Assembly (NCBI GenBank): GCA_030529405.1
Contig: JAUMWZ010000010.1
Span: 1-20,143 of the forward strand
DNA length: 20,143 bases
Direction of reading: 5' to 3'
Origin: Bacteroides sp.
Lineage (GTDB): Bacteria; Bacteroidota; Bacteroidia; Bacteroidales; Bacteroidaceae
Shown: positions 13,898-20,143 of the stretch, piece after piece
Position numbering within the stretch: the first letter of the stretch is position 1
Layout of the letters: each line of letters begins with the position of its first letter
Made by a program: the position numbers and the translations under genes
The notes under the pieces: model-generated
Database searches by the model: none
The model's input: only the letters and a program-made list of their open reading frames with translations
What the model was told of the DNA's origin: nothing

Positions 13898-16372
13898 ATG
13901 AAGTATGTTATTGTAGGCGGTGTGGCAGGTGGAGCAACTGCTGCTGCAAGAATTAGAAGAAACGATGAGTCGGCAGATATTGTATTATTGGAAAAAGGTG
14001 GATATATATCTTATGCCAACTGTGGACTACCTTATTACCTAGGTGAGGTAATAAAAGAAAGAGATAATCTTTTCTTGCAAACACCAGAGTCTTTTGGTAC
14101 AAGGTTTAACCTAAGCGTTAGAGTGAACAACGAAGTATTGTCGATAAACAGAGAAGCAAAGACAGTAGAGGTGAAAGAGCTTACATCAGGCAAAACATAT
14201 ACTGAAAGCTACGACAAGCTATTACTTTCTCCGGGTGCAACTCCAGTAGTGCCTCCAATAGAAGGTATAAGCAGTAAGGGAGTGTTCACACTTAGAAATG
14301 TGGAAGACACTGATAGGATTAAAAACTACATAGACAATAACGAGATAAAAAATGCGGTTATCGTAGGAGCAGGGTTTATTGGTCTTGAGATGGCAGAAAA
14401 CTTACACCACAGAGGAATAAATGTAAGTATAGTAGAAATGGCTCCTCAGGTAATGACTCCGATAGACTTCTCTATGGCAAGTTTTGTACACGCACATATC
14501 CGTCAGAAAGGAGTAGACTTGTTCTTAGAAAAGGCACTTAACAAGATAAGTGATAACGGCAGTCATCTTTCGCTTTCACTAAACACAGGCGAAACCTTAT
14601 GTGCCGACCTTGTAATCCTTTCAATAGGTGTGCGACCAAATACTTATTTGGCAGAGAAAGCAGGTCTTTCTATCGGTCAAGCAAGGGGTATTGCCGTGAA
14701 CGAATACCTACAAACTTCTGACGAAAATATATATGCAGTGGGCGATGCAATAGAGTTTCCGCATCCAATAACTAAGAAACCATGGACAAACTATCTTGCT
14801 GGTCCAGCAAACAGACAAGCACGTATAGCAGCAGATAACATGAGTATATCTGCAAACAAAGCATACGAAGGTGCTATTGGAACATCTATTGCGAAGATAT
14901 TTGACCTTACTGTTGCCACAAGCGGACTACCAGCTAAGGCTCTGCAAAGAGAAAACATCAGCTACAAATCAGTTACAATACACCCAAACAGTCATGCAGG
15001 ATACTATCCAGCAGCATTACCTATGACGCTGAAAATTACTTTCTGCCCAGAGAGTGGTAGATTATACGGAGCTCAAGCAGTAGGAGTTGAGGGGGTAGAT
15101 AAGCGCATTGACTCTATTGCGCAACTAATAAAGCAAAACGGAACAATAGAAGATTTGATGGAAACTGAGCATTGCTATGCTCCACCATATTCTTCAGCTA
15201 AAGACCCAGTATCTTTGGCTGGATACGTGGCAGAGAACATTTTGCGCGGAAAGGTTAAACCAGTTTATTGGCGTGAGGTAAGAGATGCCGACAGAAGTAA
15301 GGTTTGCATAATCGACACTCGTACTGCACACGAACACTCATTAGGTAAGATAGAGGGGGCGATAAACATTCCTGTGGACGAAATGAGAAACAGATTGAGC
15401 GAAATCCCTACTGACAGACCAATCTACCTATACTGTGCTGTGGGATTAAGGGGTTATCTATCGTCAAACATACTAAGACAAAACGGATTCAAAGAAGTGT
15501 ATAACCTCGTTGGTGGATATAGACAATACAGCACAGCAACAGTAAACTACAACAGCAACAAACAATCTGTTTGCACAGAAAACAAAAACAACGCAAACAG
15601 CAACAACGAACAAACAGCAAACGATATGAGCAACCATAAAGTGATACAAATAGATGCTTGCGGGCTTTCTTGTCCTGGACCAATCATCAAATTAAAGCAA
15701 GGTATTGACAGCATTCAAGAGGGTGAAGTATTAGAGCTATGTGCTACCGACCCCGGATTCTTACGCGATGCAGAAGCATGGTGTCAAACAACGGGCAACA
15801 AACTATTAGGCACAGAAGCAAAATCAGGCAGATATATTGCAAGAATACAAAAGAGTGCAGCTTGTGGCACAAGCGAATGTGTAACATCACGAACTACTGG
15901 CAACGGCAAAACTCTTATTCTTTTCAGCGACGACCTAGATAAAACTCTCGCAACATTCGTTCTTGCTAACGGTGCTGTTGCTACTGGCGAAAAGGTTTCA
16001 ATATTCTTCACTTTCTGGGGATTGAATGCTATAAAGAAACAGAATCCTCCTAAAACAGAAGGAAAAGATATATGGGCTCGTATGTTCGGTATGATGTTAC
16101 CAAAAGACAGCCGTAGCCTAAGCCTATCGAAGATGAATATGTTTGGCATGGGAAGTAAGATGATGAGAATGATAATGAAGAAGAGAGGAGTTGATTCGCT
16201 TGAAGAACTAAGACAACAAGCAATAGACAACGGAGTGGAATTTATAGCCTGCCAAATGTCAATGGACGTTATGGGAATAAGCAAAGAAGAATTGCTTGAC
16301 AACGTAACAATAGGCGGTGTGGCAACATATATGAATAGAGCAGAAAAGTCAAGTGTAAACTTGTTCATCTAA
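13898..16372 (+). CDS. CoA-disulfide reductase/polysulfide reductase fused to rhodanese, TusA and DsrE-like domains
   Basis: An 824-residue cytoplasmic fusion with four parts. First, a pyridine-nucleotide disulfide oxidoreductase (1-450): FAD site VGGVAGGATAAARIRR, redox Cys42 in SYANCGLPYYLG, NAD site VGAGFIGLEMAENL, and the second FAD motif YAVGDAIE. Single-Cys enzymes of this type reduce CoA-disulfide, polysulfide or per-sulfides. Second, a rhodanese (about 455-545) with active Cys513 in YCAVGLRG. Third, after an Asn-rich linker (about 548-578), a TusA-type domain (580-653) with CGLSCPGP, catalytic Cys592. Fourth, a DsrE/DsrF-like domain (about 670-824; LFSDDLDKTLATFVLANGA, with a late ACQMSMDVMG). 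The order suggests persulfide made at the reductase or rhodanese is passed on to TusA and DsrE. It stands alone on the plus strand between minus-strand blocks. Exact substrate unknown. Confidence 0.93.
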   Translation: MKYVIVGGVAGGATAAARIRRNDESADIVLLEKGGYISYANCGLPYYLGEVIKERDNLFLQTPESFGTRFNLSVRVNNEVLSINREAKTVEVKELTSGKTYTESYDKLLLSPGATPVVPPIEGISSKGVFTLRNVEDTDRIKNYIDNNEIKNAVIVGAGFIGLEMAENLHHRGINVSIVEMAPQVMTPIDFSMASFVHAHIRQKGVDLFLEKALNKISDNGSHLSLSLNTGETLCADLVILSIGVRPNTYLAEKAGLSIGQARGIAVNEYLQTSDENIYAVGDAIEFPHPITKKPWTNYLAGPANRQARIAADNMSISANKAYEGAIGTSIAKIFDLTVATSGLPAKALQRENISYKSVTIHPNSHAGYYPAALPMTLKITFCPESGRLYGAQAVGVEGVDKRIDSIAQLIKQNGTIEDLMETEHCYAPPYSSAKDPVSLAGYVAENILRGKVKPVYWREVRDADRSKVCIIDTRTAHEHSLGKIEGAINIPVDEMRNRLSEIPTDRPIYLYCAVGLRGYLSSNILRQNGFKEVYNLVGGYRQYSTATVNYNSNKQSVCTENKNNANSNNEQTANDMSNHKVIQIDACGLSCPGPIIKLKQGIDSIQEGEVLELCATDPGFLRDAEAWCQTTGNKLLGTEAKSGRYIARIQKSAACGTSECVTSRTTGNGKTLILFSDDLDKTLATFVLANGAVATGEKVSIFFTFWGLNAIKKQNPPKTEGKDIWARMFGMMLPKDSRSLSLSKMNMFGMGSKMMRMIMKKRGVDSLEELRQQAIDNGVEFIACQMSMDVMGISKEELLDNVTIGGVATYMNRAEKSSVNLFI

Positions 16373-16665
16373 TAGATACGACTAAACAAATCAACCACAG
16401 ATTATGCCTTGATTGGACTTTAACACTCCTCTCGGGGCTTATCTTTATAGTATATATGATGTAGACTATATTTATGCGGAATGGCTATACGACTAAAAAC
16501 TCAGCTGTACAAAGCACACTTCTAAACCGTATACAACTGACTCGCAAACTATATATAGCTGTGTTGCAAACCATATATCACTGAAAAACAAACCATATAC
16601 AGTTTGCATAACGTGTAATATTATATGATTTTCAAGCAATAAGAAAAGAGAGAAACAGCAATATC
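16373..16665. other. Convergent intergenic region between the sulfur-redox gene and cobC
   Basis: 293 bases without a credible gene. Both neighbours end here. A weak inverted pair, AATCAA (16389-16394) and TTGATT (16409-16414), is not followed by a T-tract, so I see no clear terminator for either direction. The right half contains repeat array 3. Confidence 0.65.
16519..16606 (+). repeat. 22-bp tandem repeat array 3 (four units)
   Basis: The best preserved array: contiguous 22-base units start at 16519, 16541, 16563 and 16585. Cores are TAAACCGTATACA, CAAACTATATATA, CAAACCATATATC and CAAACCATATACA. Three of the units begin with a pyrimidine-rich or TTG lead, and two end ACTGA. The last unit again ends ATACAGTTTG and forms CAAAC-(8 bases)-GTTTG. 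It lies downstream of both flanking genes, so it cannot be a promoter element for either. Confidence 0.85.
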
Positions 16666-17196
16666 TTACGGAAACTGAAACTTCATCATTCCGCCATAAG
16701 GCACCTTATTGCTGAAAGCATTATCAAAGTCTGCTATGCCGAAATATATTGATGCACAAGCTATCACACCTCCATGAGTAAACACAACTACATCTTCATT
16801 GTGAAGCCGTTTTATATCGTCTATAAACTCTGACACTCTACCATACTGTTGCATAAAAGACTCGCCATCGGTGGCAGCAGTATTTATGTAGTCTCCATAC
16901 CACACTTGAAGATGAGGATCTGTAATATCATCATATCTTTTCATCTCCCACTGTCCGAAGTTCATTTCCATTATACGACTGTCTGTGTATATCTCTCCAA
17001 GGTTGCAATACTCAGCTAAACGCAGGCAACGTGTTGAAGGACTAGAATAGCAAACAGCAGACTTGACCTCGAAAAGCCTTTGCTTCACATAGTGAGCCTC
17101 AACAAGGAAAGTGTCAGAAAGAGGCACATCTGTCTGTCCGTAACAAGTGCCAACAGGAACATTAACAGATGTGTGGCGCACAAAGTATATGTTCAT
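16666..17196 (-). CDS. cobC: Histidine phosphatase, probable alpha-ribazole-5'-phosphate phosphatase
   Basis: A 176-residue member of the histidine phosphatase superfamily. It has the phosphohistidine motif YFVRHTS (R7, H8), a conserved SSPSTRCLRLA with R56, the acidic FGQWE region with E77 just before it, and FTHGGV with H141. The YGQTDVPLS segment is typical of the phosphoglycerate-mutase-like subgroup. Its place 8 bases after cobS at the end of a cobU-cobT-cobS run points to CobC, which removes the 5'-phosphate from alpha-ribazole phosphate or adenosylcobalamin phosphate in nucleotide-loop assembly. Without the context the superfamily alone would leave the substrate open. Confidence 0.85.
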   Translation of the reverse strand: MNIYFVRHTSVNVPVGTCYGQTDVPLSDTFLVEAHYVKQRLFEVKSAVCYSSPSTRCLRLAEYCNLGEIYTDSRIMEMNFGQWEMKRYDDITDPHLQVWYGDYINTAATDGESFMQQYGRVSEFIDDIKRLHNEDVVVFTHGGVIACASIYFGIADFDNAFSNKVPYGGMMKFQFP

Positions 17197-17204
17197 AGCT
17201 CAAA

Positions 17205-17957
17205 CTAAAATGAATGACAGAAAAAAGATATAGAAAGCAAGAATGAAATCTCACACAGTATGAACAAAGCACCACAACAATCTCCGGTATAACCGTCTAT
17301 TTTCTTATTGATATAGTATGAGAATGCGAAAAGAAACAATACAGGAGTAAGGGTGCAAAGAAGATACGAAGACCCCAAGAATATCATTGGCAGAAAACCA
17401 ATCGCAATAGAGAATATAAACTGATAAATGGTCATTGTGTTATACGTAACCTTGTTTTTACTCTCATTTTCTGTTCGTGCATAAGGCAAAAGATTCACTA
17501 TGTTGGCAGAAACAGACTTAGACCACATATCTACACAAAGAACAACCGAAGGTATTATATATACGGGTAATGTAGAAACTACTGCTACATAGACAAAAAA
17601 GTAAGCCACAATAGAAATAACTCCAAAGCTACCAATGTGAGAATCTTTCATTATTTTGAGGATATGCTCTCTATCTCTACCTCCACCAAAACCATCAAAA
17701 AAGTCTGCTAAACCATCTTCGTGGAGGGCACCAGTTAATAACATACGCACACACAGTATAACAACAGCTAAAACAACAATAGGAATGTGTCCGATAAGTG
17801 ACCAAGCTAGAAAAGCAGAAACTCCTCCAGTTATAATTCCAGTAAAGCTCCAGAAAGGGACAACATTCTTAAACGACTCGGAAGGAATATTTATCACTCG
17901 CCAAAGCGGTATACGAGTGAAAAACATTATAGAGGCCAACAAACTATTGATGTTCAT
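17205..17957 (-). CDS. cobS: Adenosylcobinamide-GDP ribazoletransferase (cobalamin synthase)
   Basis: An integral membrane enzyme that joins adenosylcobinamide-GDP to alpha-ribazole or its phosphate. I choose Met at 17957 (MNINSLLASIMFFTRIP), giving 250 residues, the usual length, 13 bases after cobT. A longer frame from 18002 would add 15 hydrophilic residues and overlap cobT by 32 bases; it cannot be excluded. The conserved acidic motif EDGLADFFDGFGGG (about 80-93) and KIMKDSHIGSFG (about 101-112) mark the CobS active site. At least five hydrophobic spans are seen, including VVLAVVILCVRMLL and a C-terminal one near the end. It is part of a cobU-cobT-cobS-cobC run. Confidence 0.94.
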   Translation of the reverse strand: MNINSLLASIMFFTRIPLWRVINIPSESFKNVVPFWSFTGIITGGVSAFLAWSLIGHIPIVVLAVVILCVRMLLTGALHEDGLADFFDGFGGGRDREHILKIMKDSHIGSFGVISIVAYFFVYVAVVSTLPVYIIPSVVLCVDMWSKSVSANIVNLLPYARTENESKNKVTYNTMTIYQFIFSIAIGFLPMIFLGSSYLLCTLTPVLFLFAFSYYINKKIDGYTGDCCGALFILCEISFLLSISFFCHSF

Positions 17958-17970
17958 AACTTTTGTGTTT

Positions 17971-19014
17971 TTAGAAGTATTTTGTGACAGCTGAATCTGC
18001 AAAGCTGTCCATGTTGTTAATCATATTTACCGCCGACAGTATTATCGGATAGGCGCAAACTGCTCCACTTCCTTCGCCCAAACGCAAGCCTAAGTCCAAG
18101 ATATAATCAGCCGACAAAGTTTCAAGTAATTCTCTGTGTGCTTTCTCAGAACCACAGTGTCCGAATAAAGCATAGTCTAACACCGATGGATATAACCTTG
18201 ATGCTGCAAGTATGCAACTAGTCATTATGAAACCGTCTATTATTATTGTCATTTTCAGCTCTGCTGCTCTTAGCATTGCACCTACTGCCATTACCATCTC
18301 ATATCCACCGTATGCACACATTATCTGTTCTGTGGTCAAGACAGCACCATTATTTCTTTCGACAGATTTCTTTAATACGTTATATTTTTTTGTTACTCCG
18401 TCAGAGTCTAATCCACTACCTGCACCAACACTTTTCTCTAAAGGTATGTTGCCAATCAAGCTAGCCCAAACAGAAGATGCAGAAGTATTTCCAATTCCCA
18501 TCTCTCCAAAACTGATGACATTACAGTCTTTCTTGTGTACAATATCTACACATTCAGCTCCACGCTCTATACATTGCTGATATTCATCATACGTCATCGC
18601 GTCTTCATAGAGAAAGTTTCTCGTGCCTTTTCTCACTTTTTTATCTACTATGCCTATATCATTTGGCAAATCACAATCTACACCCGCGTCTACAACCATT
18701 AACTGAAAACCGTTTTGCCTACATAGAAAGTTTATTCCAGCACCTTGAGATGTCACGAAATTGCACGTTTGTTGCCAAGTGACCTCTTTAGGAGAAAAGC
18801 TAACACCTTCATCGGCTATCCCATGGTCTGATGCAAATATGATGTTGTGTGGGTTTGTCAGACTAGGAGAAAGAGTTTGTTGAATAAGTCCAACCTTTAT
18901 TGCCAGCCTCTCCAAAGTGCCTAATGAGCCTTTGGGTTTAGCTAGATTGTCTACCTTAGCTTGCAGAGATTGCAGTATATCTTTATTTGTTGGAGTTATA
19001 TTGAATATTCTCAT
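17971..19014 (-). CDS. cobT: Nicotinate-nucleotide-dimethylbenzimidazole phosphoribosyltransferase
   Basis: A 347-residue CobT that transfers ribose-5-phosphate from nicotinate mononucleotide to the lower-ligand base, giving alpha-ribazole phosphate. Family signatures are AKPKGSLGTLE (26-36), FASDHGIADEGVS (60-72), FGEMGIGNTSASS (about 169-181), and the catalytic Glu314 in LRLGEGSGA. Length is normal, and no residue expected at the active site is missing. The start gives the normal N-terminus. The 193-bp gap upstream, between cobT and cobU, holds repeat array 4, so cobT may have its own promoter or be read through the array. No B12 riboswitch is seen in that gap. Confidence 0.96.
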   Translation of the reverse strand: MRIFNITPTNKDILQSLQAKVDNLAKPKGSLGTLERLAIKVGLIQQTLSPSLTNPHNIIFASDHGIADEGVSFSPKEVTWQQTCNFVTSQGAGINFLCRQNGFQLMVVDAGVDCDLPNDIGIVDKKVRKGTRNFLYEDAMTYDEYQQCIERGAECVDIVHKKDCNVISFGEMGIGNTSASSVWASLIGNIPLEKSVGAGSGLDSDGVTKKYNVLKKSVERNNGAVLTTEQIMCAYGGYEMVMAVGAMLRAAELKMTIIIDGFIMTSCILAASRLYPSVLDYALFGHCGSEKAHRELLETLSADYILDLGLRLGEGSGAVCAYPIILSAVNMINNMDSFADSAVTKYF

Positions 19015-19086
19015 TGTCAGTAGTAATATATATGTCAGAACTTAGGTCGTTATCACGTCAAAAGTCCTTATATTATTCCTTATTTT

Positions 19087-19174
19087 TTAACTGTATATGG
19101 TTTGCATCTAAGTTATATATACTTTGAAAATAAACTCTTATCACTTTGTTTGCAAAGTAAATATGGTTTGGTTA
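19087..19174 (-). repeat. 22-bp tandem repeat array 4 (four units, minus strand)
   Basis: Read on the minus strand, units start at 19174, 19152, 19130 and 19108, again a strict 22-base period. Cores are CAAACCATATTTA, a degenerate unit, CAAAGTATATATA and CAAACCATATACA. The last unit ends ATACAGTTAA, the counterpart of ATACAGTTTG in arrays 1-3. Unit 3 shares ATATATAACT with unit 1 of array 2. It is the only array in this orientation and lies between cobU and cobT, 33 bases past the cobU stop and 72 before cobT. Confidence 0.75.
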
Positions 19175-19207
19175 AGGGTTATGTTACAACCACTTACGCA
19201 CACTCAT

Positions 19208-19726
19208 TTATTTAATTTTCATTGGTATTCCGCTAACGACAAAAAACACCTCGTCAGCACACGATGCTATATACTGATTTACCCTGCCCTGTATATCGGT
19301 AAACTGTCGTTGAAGAGAGTTTGACGACACACCTCCTAAGCCTATCTCATTGGTTACAAAAACTATAGTTGCATCATAAGTCTTTATCTTGTCAAACTCA
19401 TCTGTTACCAATTTCACAATATCGTCAGTGCTTAGCTTCTCGTCATAATAGTTTACACACCAAAGAGTGACACAGTCCACAAGCACTGCCTTACCGCTGA
19501 GGTCATGGCAACTTATCTGTTTTTCTTCTTCTATGTTTATCCACTCACTGCCTCTCCTACTCTGATGGCGTTCTACTCGTTTGCGAAACTCGTCATCGCA
19601 TACTTTTGCCGTAGCAACATAAACAAGCTGTTTGCTGTTAGACAAAGCATAGTTTTTAATATATCTCTCTGCAAACTCACTCTTACCTGAACTCTGCCCA
19701 CCTGTAACCAACACTATCTTACTCAT
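19208..19726 (-). CDS. cobU: Adenosylcobinamide kinase / adenosylcobinamide-phosphate guanylyltransferase
   Basis: A 172-residue bifunctional enzyme that phosphorylates adenosylcobinamide and then adds GMP, making adenosylcobinamide-GDP for CobS. The P-loop GGQSSGKS is at 9-16, VYVATA at 35-40, and the guanylylated His is predicted as H54 in ERHQSRRG. The LVDCVTLW and VTNEIGLGG segments are family-typical. The frame reaches up to 19792, but the extra 22 residues are Cys/Phe-rich and absent from CobU, and they overlap the hairpin of the upstream terminator; I therefore start at MSKIVLVTGGQSSGKS (19726). It heads the cob run, so its promoter should lie within about 40 bases upstream, just past the terminator. 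Confidence 0.95.
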   Translation of the reverse strand: MSKIVLVTGGQSSGKSEFAERYIKNYALSNSKQLVYVATAKVCDDEFRKRVERHQSRRGSEWINIEEEKQISCHDLSGKAVLVDCVTLWCVNYYDEKLSTDDIVKLVTDEFDKIKTYDATIVFVTNEIGLGGVSSNSLQRQFTDIQGRVNQYIASCADEVFFVVSGIPMKIK

Positions 19727-19754
19727 ACAATACTTATATATGGAGAAAATATTA

Positions 19755-19815
19755 CGACAAAAAAGAAAAGACCCGCTACACAAAACCGCCATTAAGCGAT
19801 ATGTGTAACGAGCCT
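19755..19815 (-). terminator. Strong intrinsic terminator of the DUF349-like gene
   Basis: On the minus strand, arms at 19802-19815 and 19769-19782 pair over 14 bases (AGGCTCGTTACACA with TGTGTAGCGGGTCT, three G-U pairs) around a 19-base loop, followed directly by TTTTCTTTTTT. It starts about 20 bases past the stop codon at 19836 and separates that gene from cobU. Confidence 0.85.
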
Positions 19816-19835
19816 AATATCATAGATTTTATAAA

Positions 19836-20143
19836 TCAATCATCTTTAGAAAGTTCTTCATCAACAAGGTTAATCTTTTGTTGCGTAAGTTCTAAATCAG
19901 CTTTTAGTTTATCTAGTTTCCTGTTAGCCTCACTAAGCAGGTTGTTTCCTTTCTTTGACGAGGCAGTCAAGAAACACAAGTTGTTTTCGTATGTAGTGAT
20001 TTCACTCTTTATATTATTGTATATCCTCAAAAGCCTATCTCTTTCTTTATAAAGATTTCTTTTGCCTTCTTCTTTTTTGCCACTAAGCGAGTCGGCAAAA
20101 CTTGTTAGCTTTCTGTTTGCATAACTAACATTGAGTCTGTCGT
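19836..20143 (-). CDS. C-terminal end of a DUF349-like protein (5' end outside window)
   Basis: A frame open from the right edge to a TGA at 19836-19838, giving about 101 residues with no start inside. All of it is charged and predicted coiled-coil: SLSGKKEEGKRNLYKERDRL, then IKSEITTYENNLCFLTASSK, KKGNNLLSEANRKLDKLKADLE and a final EELSKDD. The TYENN-FL-SSKKGNNLL pattern matches, from memory, the C-terminus of the long Bacteroidetes proteins with repeated DUF349 domains, whose function is not established. The visible part holds no DUF349 repeat itself, so the assignment is by tail similarity only. A strong terminator follows. Confidence 0.65.
   Translation of the reverse strand, partial: DRLNVSYANRKLTSFADSLSGKKEEGKRNLYKERDRLLRIYNNIKSEITTYENNLCFLTASSKKGNNLLSEANRKLDKLKADLELTQQKINLVDEELSKDD

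Noticed and set aside
13669..13899. Minus-strand 76-residue hydrophobic frame upstream of the sulfur-redox gene
   Set aside because: It overlaps repeat array 2 and an inverted repeat, ends in the array, and its composition is that of complementary AT-rich noncoding DNA.
15784..16368. Minus-strand 194-residue frame opposite the DsrE-like domain
   Set aside because: It lies wholly antisense to the conserved domain and shows no motif of its own.
16389..16414. Terminator after the sulfur-redox gene
   Set aside because: Arms are only 6 AT-rich bases with a 14-base loop and no following T-tract.
5774..19174. CRISPR array interpretation of the 22-bp repeats
   Set aside because: Units are directly contiguous, degenerate, and lack unique spacers; no cas genes are present.
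19015..19207. Cobalamin riboswitch upstream of cobT or cobU
   Set aside because: No B12-box-like GCCACTG or complement is seen in the cobT-cobU gap or in the short region before cobU.

Overview
The window looks like chromosomal DNA from an AT-rich member of the Bacteroidales. Three things point there. The gene set guaB, three parvulin-type chaperones, an OstA/LptA-like protein and mutL is a recognisable Bacteroidetes arrangement. The large secreted GH31 enzyme and the C-terminal piece of a DUF349 protein are typical of the phylum. The one promoter-like -7 box I can place (before guaB) fits the Bacteroidetes TAnnTTTG pattern. Genus cannot be fixed from sequence reading alone.

Layout. Positions 1-13364, minus strand: guaB (IMP dehydrogenase) leads a long co-directional block of three SurA/PPIase-like envelope proteins, an OstA/LptA-like protein, a small single-span membrane protein, mutL, and a giant secreted GH31 glycosidase that runs off the left edge. 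The GH31 enzyme starts only 5 bases after mutL; its catalytic motifs resemble the alpha-N-acetylgalactosaminidase branch of GH31, and it carries Fn3, F5/8C, dockerin-like and cohesin-like modules. Positions 13898-16372, plus strand: an 824-residue sulfur-redox fusion (CoA-disulfide reductase, rhodanese, TusA, DsrE-like). Positions 16666-19726, minus strand: cobU, cobT, cobS and a cobC-like phosphatase, the set that builds and attaches the lower ligand of cobalamin. At the right edge is the 3' end of a DUF349-like gene, closed by a strong intrinsic terminator.

The most unusual signal is not a gene. Four intergenic gaps (5774-5861, 13595-13682, 16519-16606, 19087-19174) each hold an array of four degenerate 22-bp units, 88 bp in all, with shared core CAAAC-Y-ATATA-YA. 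In each array the unit furthest from the array start carries ATACAGTT. Three arrays read on the plus strand and one on the minus strand. They lie before, between and after genes of unrelated function, so they look like a dispersed intergenic repeat family (mobile, architectural or protein-binding) and not an operator for one regulon. Two units two helical turns apart place the cores on the same DNA face. They are not CRISPR: there are no unique spacers.

Working together: the PPIase/OstA block probably serves outer-membrane protein folding and lipopolysaccharide transport; the GH31 enzyme fits host or dietary glycan foraging; the cob genes fit corrinoid salvage or completion.
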